This document shows positions 18,162 through 27,830 of a DNA stretch of 64,000 bases, in pieces. Source of the stretch: Ferruginibacter sp. (GTDB taxonomy: Bacteria > Bacteroidota > Bacteroidia > Chitinophagales > Chitinophagaceae). The stretch is from positions 1 to 64,000 of the forward strand of contig NZ_JAQBNR010000043.1 of assembly GCF_028288465.1 (NCBI RefSeq), read 5' to 3'. Below the pieces are notes generated by a model. The model worked only from the letters and a program-made list of their open reading frames with translations, searched no databases and had not been told where the DNA came from. Numbering within the stretch: position 1 is the stretch's first letter; every line of letters begins with the position of its first letter. A program made the translations under genes and the position numbers.

Positions 18162-20205
18162 TTATTTTAACGGATGATACGTTTTAACTGCATGCTGCAA
18201 TACTTCGTTTTTATCAAGCGTCATATGTTTGGTTTGATGATTTTGAAACAGCTGCATCTGGTCTTTGTAATGAGGTGAGTCAGCATGGCTGGAAGCTCCG
18301 AAAGTATTGACTGATTCTATTACCGGCAACCCGGTTTTAGGATATCTGACAAAACAAATATAGGCATCTCCAATAGTTATTTTTACAATGCCATTTTTAT
18401 AAGGTGAAGTGTATGCTGCCGCCAGTACATCAGGTAAACCACTTGCTGGCCGGGCATCTTCCCCCCGTACCAGTTTCTGAATATCTCCCAGTACAAGATC
18501 GGTGCGCTTGAAATGCTGCATCATATAATCGAATACATATTGGTAAGCGCCAACGCTTTCTGCATGAGTGACGGGCCTTGGTGCAACACCTGATAATTTT
18601 TTTGCAAAGTAGTCGTATACCAGCAAAAAAACCGCTGCGCCTTTACTGTCAGCGGAACCGCTGTGATCCCACTGCTGCAGGTTTTGTATCACATCTTTCA
18701 GAAGAGGATAAGCATTGGCTTCCAGCTGCATCATGCTGTCGATAGCATAGGCAAATTGCAACGTTTCGGGATACCGCTGATCAAATTTGATTTGCTTAAA
18801 ATGTTCATAATCCATTTTACCGGTGCCGGTCATTAGTTTCTTCAAAACGCTTGCTCCGGTTGTTATCAAATAATTCGTATCCATCTTTGGAATCGTACAT
18901 TGACGGCTTCAGGTTATATGCACCATCTGTTGCTAGAAAAGGGGAATGGTTCGTATTGAATAAATATCCCGAAGTGGGATTAATGTATTGCGGCAAGGCT
19001 GTCACCGGTTTAAATTCTTTCCACAGAGTGGCGTTTGTATTACCGGGAACGGTACTATGCCAGTTGTATGTTGGGTTCGGATTCCGTACAGGAATTTTGC
19101 CATTGCTGATATAAAAAATAGTGTCATACCGGTCAGCGTACATAATGTTAAACATGGGGAGACTTACCATGCTAAGGGCTTTATAAAACTCAGTAAAGTT
19201 TTTTGCTTTGTTCATGCGGTACCATTCTTCCAATGCTTTACAATCCATATTGGCACCAAGTCTCAGGCTGAATACACCCTGCTTTGTTTTTATCGTTGCA
19301 CCATATTTGCTCCAGTATAATTTTTTACCAATAGCAAACGGAATGCCCTTGACACGCAATTTGGCTTTGCTTACTTCCAAATCGATCCAGGCGCTGTCAA
19401 ACTTATATTGATTGCTGTTTTCAGGATTTATCTGTAATTGAAACACATCAATTTTATCCTGGTTGTTTACTGTATGTGCCCAGCCTAAATTTTCATTGGT
19501 GCCGTGAAAAATAAGACATCCTCCCGGAAACAAACCACCGAGCATATTCCAGCCTTCTTCGCTTTGTACATGCGCTTCATAAAATGCGGTAGGGCCTTCA
19601 ACGGGCTGGTGTGCATTGATGGCTAAAAAAGCTTCGCCGGTGGTGGTACGGGATGGATGAAACGCAAATGCGTTGGAGCCCTGTGAAGTAAATCCAGCAG
19701 TTGCAATTTTGCCCGATAATATTTGAGGCAATACATGGTCAACGCCGCAAAAAATACTGATGGAAAAAACCACTGCAGTAAGGTATTCTTTTTCATTAAA
19801 AGGAAATGCTTTTTTATACTTTACCTGGCCCGGAAAGGCAGTGGCGTAAGCATTCAATCCACTAACGTAGCCTTTTACAAGTGCCACAAAATCCGGGCTT
19901 AAAGTGTTCCATTGGTCATCTACCAATTGCCTGCACCTAAGCAGTTGTACCACATAATCTGCCTGTGCTCCTTTTTTGCCTAAAGCGCTGCCCAGCATGG
20001 CTTTACCCGAAAGTACCACCAGCTGTAAAGTTTCAAAATCATCTTCAGCATGTGCCCATGCCAGGCCATAAGCAACCTCCGCATCCGTAGGTGCAAAAAT
20101 ATGAGGCACACCAAAACTGTCTCTGGCGATGGTGATATTGACAGGGTTTATTTGCGCAGTAACAGCAAAGGGGAAAAGCAGGATCAGTAAGCAAAATAAT
20201 TTCAT
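18162..20205 (-). pseudogene. Penicillin acylase family gene split by a single-base frameshift
   Basis: Two overlapping minus-strand frames together make one acylase of about 680 residues. The first (20205 to 18817) has a signal peptide (MKLFCLLILLFPFAVTAQ), the family start RDSFGVPHIFAPTDAEVAYG, and the presumed nucleophile Ser177 in SQGSNAFAF. It runs through LFDNNRSKRFE and then goes out of frame. The second (18884 to 18162) supplies the rest from KLMTGTGKMDYEHF onward. One extra base around 18837-18847 (TTTTGAAGAAAC on the minus strand) explains the break. Members of this N-terminal nucleophile family hydrolyse amide bonds of penicillins or acyl-homoserine lactones after self-cleavage. 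It is a recent mutation or sequencing error rather than a decayed gene, since both halves are well kept. Confidence 0.85.
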
Positions 20206-20249
20206 ACCCCAATGTAAATAAAACTGTTGTTAAACGAACCGTGACCTTA

Positions 20250-20726
20250 TTAATATTTTAATAAACCAAGCTCTGGTTGTGCATATTTATACACTTTAAA
20301 ATACAGGGTTGTTTTTGTTTGATTTACACCGGCTAACTTGGAAATACGGTTGATAAAATCCACCAGGTGTTCGTTGTTGCGGCACATCACATCCACTTCA
20401 AGGTCATGGTCACCAGATGTACCTGCAAGGAAACTGACTTCGGGCATTGTGCTGATCTTCCTGGCTACTTTATCAATCAATGTTGCCGGCCTTACAAACA
20501 CGGCAATTTGTGCATAAGAGTTAAAACCCACTTTGTCAGGGTTTACCCTGCCGATGATATTGACCGTGCCGTCTTCAATCAATTTATTGCAACGGGTGCG
20601 AATGGTTCCGATGGACACCTTCAGGGTTTCTGCCATTACAGTAAATGACATCCTGCCATCTTCCTGCAGGCAGGATAGAATAGCAAAATCCAGTTCGTCC
20701 AGTGCGGCCAGGTTTTTTCTTTCCAT
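20250..20726 (-). CDS. Lrp/AsnC family transcriptional regulator
   Basis: A 158-residue protein with an N-terminal winged helix-turn-helix (about 8-60, LDELDFAILSCLQEDGRMSF) and a C-terminal ligand-binding RAM domain (about 75-150). Lrp-type regulators bind amino acids and act on nearby metabolic genes. It is divergent from methylmalonate-semialdehyde dehydrogenase across 125 bp, so it probably controls that gene and the following aminotransferase, and perhaps itself. The acylase gene follows 44 bp downstream on the same strand. Confidence 0.92.
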   Translation of the reverse strand: MERKNLAALDELDFAILSCLQEDGRMSFTVMAETLKVSIGTIRTRCNKLIEDGTVNIIGRVNPDKVGFNSYAQIAVFVRPATLIDKVARKISTMPEVSFLAGTSGDHDLEVDVMCRNNEHLVDFINRISKLAGVNQTKTTLYFKVYKYAQPELGLLKY

Positions 20727-20851
20727 ACTAAGTTATTTTAGGCACACAAATATCTGCCTAATAAATATAAATTTACTAGCTATTTGGCTATTAACTAAAA
20801 TATTTTTAAATTACTGTTTCATTTCTGCAAAATTTTTAGTAAACACAAATT

Positions 20852-22309
20852 ATGAAATACGCCCCGGTTCAAAATTACGTCAATGGTCAGTTTGTAGCTG
20901 CCACGTCTTCCCGGCAGCTACCGGTAATTTCTCCGTTGGATGGAACGCACTTATCAGTCGTTCCGTTATCAGCGCAATCCGATTTGGATCATGCGGTAGC
21001 CGCTGCAAAAAAAGCTTTCCCCGGCTGGAGCAAAACGCCCATCAAAGAGAGGGTGCAGGTATTTTTTAAATACAAATCTCTACTGGAAAAGCATCTGGAC
21101 GAACTGGCCAAATTGTGCAGTGAAGAAAATGGAAAAACGTACGGCGAGTCAGTTGCTGAAATAGAAAAATGTATCGAGCTCACAGAATTTGCTACCTCAT
21201 TACCACAACTGGTAACGGGCGAAGTGCTGGAAGTAAGCAGGGGAGTAGAATGCAGAACAGAGTATGTTGCCGTCGGCGTTGTGGCTTCTATCGTGCCATT
21301 TAATTTTCCGGCAATGGTACCCAACTGGACGATACCCAATGCCATTGCTTTGGGCAATTGTATGATATTAAAACCGTCGGAAAAAGTACCGCTGACATGT
21401 GGAAGAATTGCGCAGTTATTGAAAGAAGCAGGCCTGCCTGATGGCGTATTGAATATCGTACACGGAGATGATACAATGGTGAATGCGATCTGCGATCATG
21501 CTGGCATTGAAGCCGTTTCTTTTGTTGGATCTACCAAAGTTGCGAAGCTGGTATATCAGCGGGCTACCGGTAATTTAAAACGATGCCTGGCACTCGGTGG
21601 CGCAAAAAATCATTTGCTTGTTTTGCCGGATGCGGTTGCCGGTATGACGGCGCAGAATGTAGTTGCCAGCATGAGCGGCTGTGCCGGCCAGCGTTGTATG
21701 GCTGCAGGCGCTATGATTGGCGTTGGAAATGTAGATCATATCATTGATAAAATTTGTGATGAAGCCCGTAAGATTATTCCGGGTGAGAATTTAGGTGCAG
21801 TAATCAATAGAGCATCGCAGGAAAGAATAGAAAGACTGATTACCGAAGCGGAGGCACAGGGTGCAAAAGTGTTGGTTGATGGACGGAATGCAAAAGTGGC
21901 TGGCAAAGAAAATGGCAGTTATGTAGGCCCGACGGTAATTGATTTTGTTACACCCAGTATGGGCGTGGCAACAGAAGAAGTTTTTGGTCCTGTAATTTCT
22001 ATCATGCGCACCAACACGGTGGATGAAGCATTGGCAATTGAAAATGCCAATCCTTATGGTAATGCGGCCAGCGTATTTACACAAAACGGGGGCATGGCAC
22101 GCTACATAGTTGACAGGGCCAGTGCGGGCATGACGGGTGTAAACGTGGGCGTGCCTGTTCCACGAGAACCATTTAGTTTTGGAGGATGGAATGAAAGCAA
22201 ATTTGGTGTAGGCGATATCACTGGCAAAAGTTCTATCCAATTCTGGACCAGGCTGAAGAAAAGCACAGCGAAATGGAATGCAGAAGCCGGGGTGAACTGG
22301 ATGAGTTGA
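20852..22309 (+). CDS. mmsA: CoA-acylating methylmalonate-semialdehyde dehydrogenase
   Basis: A 485-residue aldehyde dehydrogenase superfamily member. The catalytic Cys282 lies in SGCAGQRCMA, the signature of the MmsA branch; the NAD-binding region carries PFNFPAMVPNWTIP and LKPSEKVPL. These enzymes convert methylmalonate or malonate semialdehyde to propionyl- or acetyl-CoA, in valine, inositol or beta-alanine breakdown. With the aminotransferase 78 bp downstream, a path from an omega-amino acid such as beta-alanine or beta-aminoisobutyrate through the semialdehyde to acyl-CoA is likely. The Lrp-type gene is divergent. Confidence 0.92.
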   Translation: MKYAPVQNYVNGQFVAATSSRQLPVISPLDGTHLSVVPLSAQSDLDHAVAAAKKAFPGWSKTPIKERVQVFFKYKSLLEKHLDELAKLCSEENGKTYGESVAEIEKCIELTEFATSLPQLVTGEVLEVSRGVECRTEYVAVGVVASIVPFNFPAMVPNWTIPNAIALGNCMILKPSEKVPLTCGRIAQLLKEAGLPDGVLNIVHGDDTMVNAICDHAGIEAVSFVGSTKVAKLVYQRATGNLKRCLALGGAKNHLLVLPDAVAGMTAQNVVASMSGCAGQRCMAAGAMIGVGNVDHIIDKICDEARKIIPGENLGAVINRASQERIERLITEAEAQGAKVLVDGRNAKVAGKENGSYVGPTVIDFVTPSMGVATEEVFGPVISIMRTNTVDEALAIENANPYGNAASVFTQNGGMARYIVDRASAGMTGVNVGVPVPREPFSFGGWNESKFGVGDITGKSSIQFWTRLKKSTAKWNAEAGVNWMS

Positions 22310-22387
22310 AACGCTATTTTGAGACGGTTTTAATTTGAGTCAATCGCCATAAAACCACACTTTAAATTTTAAACATAATATAATTGT

Positions 22388-23731
22388 ATGCAAACGCAAA
22401 CAGTTTCACAAACACAGGAAATTATACAGGATAATCTTGACTACACTCTCTTTTCCTGGAGTAAACAAAAAGGCATTGATCTCATCGCGGTAAAATATGG
22501 TGAAGGCGTTTACCTGTATGATTATGATGATAAACGCTACATCGATTTTTCATCGGGATTGATGAATGTAAATATTGGTCACGGCGACCAGCGCATTACA
22601 GATGCAGTTGTTCGGCAGATGCAGCAGATCAGTTATGTTACACCCAGTTGTGCTACCAAAGCAAGAGGTGAGCTTGGGAAAAAGCTGGCTTCCATTTGCC
22701 CCGGTAATCTAAACAAAGCCTTCTTTACACTATGCGGTGCAACCTCCATTGAGAATGCCATTAAGCTCGCCAGGTTGTACACAGGGCGGCATAAAATTTT
22801 AACCCGCTACCAATCATATCATGGTTCCAGCAATGGCGCCATGACGGCCAGCGGTGATCCGAGAAAACTATTGTCAGACGCACAGCAAGCGCCTAATTTT
22901 GTGCACTTTGATTTACCCAATGCCTACCGTTGGGAGTACGGCAAAGAAAATTTATTGAAAGAAGCTGTGGCTTCACTTGAGCGCATAATTGCGTATGAAG
23001 GGCCTTCTAATATCGCGGCTATTTTGCTGGAAGGAGAATCCGGGTCTTCGGGTTGCCTTAAATATCCTGAAGGTTATTTGGCAAAACTGAGCGCACTGTG
23101 TAAACAGCATGGAATTTTACTGATAATGGATGAAGTGATGAGTGGTTTTGGCCGCACCGGGAAATGGTTTGGTTTTGAACATCATGGTATTGTGCCGGAT
23201 ATGATTGCAATGGCCAAAGGACTCACCTGCGGCTACTTACCTTTCGGTTGCCTGATGGTGAGCGATACCATTGCAGCAAAATACGATGACAATATGCTGC
23301 CACTCGGATTGACGTACTCAGCGCATCCTGTTTCCTGCGCTGCCGCACTGGAAACACTGCAGATTTATGAGACTGACAACCTCATAGAAAACGCCGCTGA
23401 CATGGGCAGGTATATAGAACAACGGGTGGAATTGCTGAAACTGAAGCATCCGTCTATCGGGGACTTTAGAAATACCGGTTTGTTGGGTTGCATTGAACTG
23501 GTAAAAAACAGGGTAACCAAGGAACCAATAGCACCTTTTAACGCCATCCCTGCACAAATGGAAGTAATGAATAAGGTAGCTGCCAAAATCAAGGCGCTGG
23601 GAATGTATACCTTCACCCGCTGGAGTTATATTTTTATTGCACCGCCGCTTTGTATTACCAAAGAACAGATCGATGAAGGTCTCGCCATTATAAGCGAAGC
23701 AATTAGTATTGCAGATGCTTATGTACAGTAA
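22388..23731 (+). CDS. Class III (omega) aminotransferase
   Basis: A 447-residue PLP enzyme. The PLP lysine is Lys277 in AMAKGLTCGYLPFG, and LIMDEVMSGFGRTGKWFGFE supplies the acidic cofactor-binding region. The frame is full length for class III aminotransferases. Exact substrate cannot be read from sequence; being downstream of mmsA points to beta-alanine, beta-aminoisobutyrate or a related omega-amino acid with pyruvate or 2-oxoglutarate as acceptor. A long hairpin terminator follows, closing a two-gene operon. Confidence 0.88.
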   Translation: MQTQTVSQTQEIIQDNLDYTLFSWSKQKGIDLIAVKYGEGVYLYDYDDKRYIDFSSGLMNVNIGHGDQRITDAVVRQMQQISYVTPSCATKARGELGKKLASICPGNLNKAFFTLCGATSIENAIKLARLYTGRHKILTRYQSYHGSSNGAMTASGDPRKLLSDAQQAPNFVHFDLPNAYRWEYGKENLLKEAVASLERIIAYEGPSNIAAILLEGESGSSGCLKYPEGYLAKLSALCKQHGILLIMDEVMSGFGRTGKWFGFEHHGIVPDMIAMAKGLTCGYLPFGCLMVSDTIAAKYDDNMLPLGLTYSAHPVSCAAALETLQIYETDNLIENAADMGRYIEQRVELLKLKHPSIGDFRNTGLLGCIELVKNRVTKEPIAPFNAIPAQMEVMNKVAAKIKALGMYTFTRWSYIFIAPPLCITKEQIDEGLAIISEAISIADAYVQ

Positions 23732-23759
23732 ATATGCTGCTTTTTAAATAGTAGCCTTA

Positions 23760-23793
23760 AACAATAAACCCCGCAAGCGCGGGATTTATTGTT
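23760..23793. terminator. Long hairpin terminator after the aminotransferase
   Basis: AACAATAAA (23760-23768) pairs with TTTATTGTT (23785-23793), enclosing CCCGC/GCGGG (23770-23774 and 23779-23783) with a four-base loop. It lies between convergent genes and may work in both directions. Confidence 0.85.
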
Positions 23794-23896
23794 CTGTATC
23801 AAAATCTGAACATCATTCATATTTCAGCAACCTCAGGTAATCATTTTCAATTAAAAAGTTGGCTAACTGACCGTTCAATTTTTTACTGCCATGTGC

Positions 23897-25537
23897 CTAT
23901 TCAAAAAGAGGAACAATTACTTTAATCAACTTTTTAAAGTTTTGTTCGTAGGTAACTTCATATACCCGTTGTTCTACCAGCCTGCCATGCATTCCGGCAA
24001 TATCATAACCGGTTTCTTCTGAACCTTCTACCAATTTAACAGACTCAAAGCCACTGATTTTTTCTTTGAAACTCTTGTCAATGGCTTGTTTTGTCATTAA
24101 ATGCGCCTGCGGATTGCCGTCATTTTTTGGATCCAGATCCATATTTTTTGCAAAGTTACTGAGCCGTACCACCTTCTTAACAGAACTGTGCATGTGGGTA
24201 ACGGTACCATCATTATCTATTGTAACTCTAACAATGCCCTGGTCGTGATTTACGGTTGGTACACCATTGATTTCCTGCTTGAACTGTACAGTAGTATCGG
24301 TAATATATTCTTCTCCTTTTTGATGAATGTCTTTTGTATTACCACCAGCAGTAACGCCCAGCCGTATCATATCAAATTTTAATTTTTGGCCATGATCCAG
24401 GTCGTGTTTTTTAATGTGATTTTCTGCAATTTTGATCGCTTCTTTTTCATCCAGTCTTTTTTTATTCTTATAGTTGATGTTGGCCAGTTTGATATTGAGA
24501 TGGCCCTGTTCATTCAGGCTGACCATTTTATCTTTTGACTGAACCGAAAAAACACCATCCTTGCTTAATCCGGCAACCGGGTTTTGAAGTCCCAGTGTTT
24601 TTGCAATCATGTTTACTTCATCCTGTTCAAAGGTTACATGCGCCAGTTCTGCCACCATTAATTTTTCAGGAACCATCCTGTTACGTGCGGCAATGGAAGC
24701 CGCGTAATACCAGCGCCACTGGTACCAGTTGCGTGCAACCGCAGACCAGTTGAAGAAGCGTTCGTTGTACAAGATGTTGGAGGCCTCTGTTGCATTGGCA
24801 CCCGAGGCAACCACGCTGGGAGACTGGTTATGGTAAATATCCCAGCTGGCATTTAACCATGCCGTTGAAAATGATTCACCGCTTTTCCAGTGGTTCCAAA
24901 AATTCGAGCCATAGTTACCACTGTCAATACTGGTTGTTTCAAAACCAAACAGCATTCTAAAGCCAGGGTTGCTGTCATCTGCCCACCAGGTACTGATAGG
25001 GGTTAAGCCACCACTGACCCTGCAGGAAAGACAGGTTGACCAGAAAACATAGCGCACCCGCTGGTTGCCAAAAAAGGCTTTGTTATTGGAGAAGAACCAG
25101 CTTTCATTATTCCATTTGCCTCCCATGGGTGCCTGGAAAACACCACCAGACGTCATGTTGCCATGGCCTGAATGATAAAAAATACATACCGCATCTACGC
25201 CATAAATATTTTGCCAGTGATCGTAAGGCTCTTCGTACAGCCAGGTTTTTACAGCGCCGTCTCCATACCAGTAATTGGCTGTGTACCAGTTATTCAGGTA
25301 AGTGTAAAAGCCTCTTGCATCTGCATGGGTTGCATGCAAATCAGAATTGTGGTTGCCGAAAACACCGGAAAAATCCTGGATGCTGCAAAGTCCTAATAAA
25401 TTATTGGCTGCAGCAGGAGCAGTTGGCGCCTTTTTGTTTTCATCATCCAAAACAGCTAGCGGAGACATCAGCGATTTAATGATCAGCTGTTCTGATGCGA
25501 GCAGATCGTGTTTTGTTACTTTGGGTTTTGTTTGCAT
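23897..25537 (-). CDS. Caspase-like His/Cys protein, DUF6345-like
   Basis: A 546-residue protein without a clear signal peptide. Residues 50-240 contain FYHSGHGN (His122, His125) followed 44 residues later by FWSTCLSC (Cys169, Cys172). This order, a hydrophobic strand ending in HG and a second ending in Cys, is that of caspase-hemoglobinase-fold proteases; it resembles the uncharacterised DUF6345 group, but I could not run a search. The Trp- and Tyr-rich segment at 245-280 may complete this domain. Residues 360-545 look like a propeptide or PepSY/FTP-type module (EAIKIAENHIKKH, NGVPTVNHDQGIVRVTID). A LytTR regulator gene lies 265 bp upstream in the same direction. Protease activity is inference. 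Confidence 0.7.
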   Translation of the reverse strand: MQTKPKVTKHDLLASEQLIIKSLMSPLAVLDDENKKAPTAPAAANNLLGLCSIQDFSGVFGNHNSDLHATHADARGFYTYLNNWYTANYWYGDGAVKTWLYEEPYDHWQNIYGVDAVCIFYHSGHGNMTSGGVFQAPMGGKWNNESWFFSNNKAFFGNQRVRYVFWSTCLSCRVSGGLTPISTWWADDSNPGFRMLFGFETTSIDSGNYGSNFWNHWKSGESFSTAWLNASWDIYHNQSPSVVASGANATEASNILYNERFFNWSAVARNWYQWRWYYAASIAARNRMVPEKLMVAELAHVTFEQDEVNMIAKTLGLQNPVAGLSKDGVFSVQSKDKMVSLNEQGHLNIKLANINYKNKKRLDEKEAIKIAENHIKKHDLDHGQKLKFDMIRLGVTAGGNTKDIHQKGEEYITDTTVQFKQEINGVPTVNHDQGIVRVTIDNDGTVTHMHSSVKKVVRLSNFAKNMDLDPKNDGNPQAHLMTKQAIDKSFKEKISGFESVKLVEGSEETGYDIAGMHGRLVEQRVYEVTYEQNFKKLIKVIVPLFE

Positions 25538-25802
25538 AATGTTTAATTTTTCAGATTTAAATAAGAAATAAAAAAACGGTTGCTGTCAGCCCTTTTTCAA
25601 TGACAATTGAATCGGGTATTTGGGGATGTGTCAGGGAAATTCAAGCTATGAATATCTCAAATGCAAAATGTATAATCCGACGGCTGAAAAGAGTCTTTTG
25701 GCAAGTAGCAGATGAGAATATGGATGCCTGTGACAAAAATAAACGCAGAGTTGACCGAAGTCCAAAACTATTTCGCCAAAAACATTTCACGTACAGGGAA
25801 GG

Positions 25803-26216
25803 TTATTTTTTTACAGCATCCAACATATATTTTGAAATGCAGTGGGGTACAGGAACAGGGAAATTATCGTCAATAAAAAGAATTTTATCAGCTTCATTAA
25901 TGCCTGCAAAATGTGAGCGGTTTAAAAGATAAAATTTATTTAACCGGATAAAGTCCCCACCAGGCAGTATACCCAACAGATCTTTTATAGTACAATGCCT
26001 GCTCATCCATTTTTTTTGTTTTCCATAGCTGATAAGGGCTTTTACATAATGATCGGCACTTACAACAAAACAAATCTGTTCCGGCCGTGCCCAGAAATAT
26101 TTTTCTTTTTTTTCTTCAAAGCGTATTACCGGAAGACCGGCGGAAAAGAGTGCTGATACGTTTTTTGCCAGGTGCTGCAGGCCGATGGCTGTTTTGTTCA
26201 AAGAGATGGTTTGCAT
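25803..26216 (-). CDS. Stand-alone LytTR DNA-binding protein
   Basis: A 137-residue protein in which about residues 30-135 match the LytTR DNA-binding domain: ICFVVSADHYVKALISYGKQ, RHCTIKDLLGILPGGDFIRL and NKFYLLN follow the usual order of the beta strands. There is no receiver domain and no membrane segment, so activation is by expression level or an unknown ligand. It reads toward the caspase-like gene, which it may regulate; the 265-bp gap leaves room for a separate promoter. The domain call is secure. Confidence 0.85.
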   Translation of the reverse strand: MQTISLNKTAIGLQHLAKNVSALFSAGLPVIRFEEKKEKYFWARPEQICFVVSADHYVKALISYGKQKKWMSRHCTIKDLLGILPGGDFIRLNKFYLLNRSHFAGINEADKILFIDDNFPVPVPHCISKYMLDAVKK

Positions 26217-26536
26217 AAAGAAAAGTTTTCAATTTTAAACAATAAAAAAAACAGGATAACTGGATCTAAATGGGGTACTAAAATAATATTTTATTTTTTG
26301 GATACATAGCAAATATGACTTTATTTATGTTCTGGCGACTTGATAAAACGGGCGATGAAATAATTACAACTCTCTGGTTGATTACAGGTAAATCTTCAGA
26401 TGCAAGGTGCAGGCTGCTTTTAACGCCTTTAAAGAATAGCCGGATCATCTATCTATAAGGGTAAGTGATAACAGTCGATAACCCAAAGCAAAAAGCCACG
26501 CATTTTTGCGTGGCTTTTTTATAATTTACTTTGCTA
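26217..26536. other. Intergenic stretch with one terminator
   Basis: About 320 bases between the LytTR gene and the DUF2383 gene, both on the minus strand. It carries the hairpin at 26490-26520 and should carry the LytTR promoter, which I could not place. No reading frame or RNA gene was recognised. Confidence 0.5.
26490..26520. terminator. Intrinsic terminator after the DUF2383 gene
   Basis: AAAAAGCCACGC (26490-26501) pairs with GCGTGGCTTTTTT (26508-26520) over 12 bases with A- and T-rich flanks on each side. It follows the minus-strand stop at 26537 and could act in both directions. Confidence 0.9.
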
Positions 26537-27007
26537 TCAGGCATTTACAGCCTGGTGAAGATCCCTGTATTTTTTAATCAGGTTATGGGCAGTTCTTAAT
26601 GTTGACTGTTGATTTGTAATCAACTGCCTTGTTTCTGTACTCATTTCAGCATCTGAAGCCAAAGCACCATTGTACGCTTTCTGCGCAGCATCTTCGCCAA
26701 ATTCGCATGATTCTAAAACAGACTGACGATCATGACCGGTGAAGGTTGCTTTCACATCCATCCATGCACGGTATAACTTACCACTTGTTGTGGTGTCTGT
26801 TGTTGCTTCACCCCCAAATTTATTCACTTCCTGTGTTAATTCTGCAGCGTATTTCCGGCTGTCATTTGCCAAACTGTGAAATATAGACTTTAAATCTACA
26901 TCCAAATCTTTAGTCTCTTCAAGTGCTCTTTCATAACCTCTGACACGGTCATTATTAATTTCGATAAGGTCATTTAAAACCTCTACAATTTTTTCATCTG
27001 TTTGCAT
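26537..27007 (-). CDS. PA2169 family four-helix-bundle protein (DUF2383)
   Basis: A 156-residue all-helical protein. It begins EKIVEVLNDLIEINNDRVRGYERALEE and ends in the helix RTAHNLIKKYRDL, with Glu and His residues spaced as in ferritin-like bundles. The DUF2383/PA2169 group is widespread in environmental bacteria, often linked to general stress, with no proven function. Strong terminator downstream; no partner genes on the same strand immediately upstream. Confidence 0.88.
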   Translation of the reverse strand: MQTDEKIVEVLNDLIEINNDRVRGYERALEETKDLDVDLKSIFHSLANDSRKYAAELTQEVNKFGGEATTDTTTSGKLYRAWMDVKATFTGHDRQSVLESCEFGEDAAQKAYNGALASDAEMSTETRQLITNQQSTLRTAHNLIKKYRDLHQAVNA

Positions 27008-27177
27008 AAAATATAAATTTAGAATTAGTTAGAAACCAAAATGGTGCCATTCAAATTACAGGTTGTATTAACAATATTTACGGTCAATTTTTTACCTATC
27101 TTCATCCCGGTTGGGGAAAAAATACCTGTTTAATTTTGTGATGAAAAAATAACAGAATAACAGCGTAATTTGCCTCT

Positions 27178-27756
27178 ATGAAACAATGTTTAACATTTGT
27201 ATTTGCCATCTTTTTTTTATGTAATTGTACGCAAAAAAAATACAGCACACCACATGTGCTGATCACCACCAGCTATGGAGATTTGGTAGTGGAGCTGATG
27301 CCTGTTAATGCACCGATATCTGTTGCAGCTTTTTTATCTTATGTAGACTCAGGGTTTTACAAGAACGGATCTTTTTACAGGGTATTGAGCAATGATAATG
27401 TACCTAAGCAATATAATACCGGCTTAATCCAGGGAGGGCTATTCACTCACAACCAGGCCCTCCTGGATCGTATTCCTGGTATTGCTCATGAACCTACTTC
27501 CGTCACTCATTTATCTCATACCAATGGAACTATTTCATTGGCAAGAACAACTCCCGGAACAGCCAGCACAGAATTTTTTATTTGTGTAGGAGATCAAACG
27601 CAATTCGACAGCAACCAGTCTGCCGATAGCCTGGGCTTTGCAGCGTTTGGAAAAGTGGTGGAAGGAATGGATGTGGTAAGACAAATTCAGAATAATCCCA
27701 GTCGCGGAGAGTATTTTACGGTTCCTATCCGCATTGAAAATATAAAGAGATTGTAA
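27178..27756 (+). CDS. Cyclophilin-type peptidyl-prolyl cis-trans isomerase
   Basis: A 192-residue protein with an N-terminal export signal ending near a Cys (FFLCNCTQ), so probably a periplasmic lipoprotein. The cyclophilin domain spans about 30-190 and includes the active-site region GSFYRV, GLIQGG, NGTISLART and STEFFICVGDQ. It catalyses Xaa-Pro isomerisation to help protein folding in the periplasm. It is convergent with the aldo/keto reductase gene, 74 bp apart. Function assignment is secure; substrate unknown. Confidence 0.92.
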   Translation: MKQCLTFVFAIFFLCNCTQKKYSTPHVLITTSYGDLVVELMPVNAPISVAAFLSYVDSGFYKNGSFYRVLSNDNVPKQYNTGLIQGGLFTHNQALLDRIPGIAHEPTSVTHLSHTNGTISLARTTPGTASTEFFICVGDQTQFDSNQSADSLGFAAFGKVVEGMDVVRQIQNNPSRGEYFTVPIRIENIKRL

Positions 27757-27830
27757 CCGGCAGAGAAGTTGAATGCCTGCGCCAATTACCTGCATTATTA
27801 TAAAGTGAGCTTTTGTGAGCACGGTGATTT

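Noticed and set aside
18162-18884. The second acylase frame as an independent gene
   Set aside because: Its first 15 residues are an out-of-frame reading of the preceding acylase segment, and the rest continues that protein directly.
20533-21069. A 178-codon plus-strand frame crossing the Lrp/mmsA intergenic region
   Set aside because: It is antisense to the Lrp gene and overlaps the first part of mmsA in another frame; no family features.
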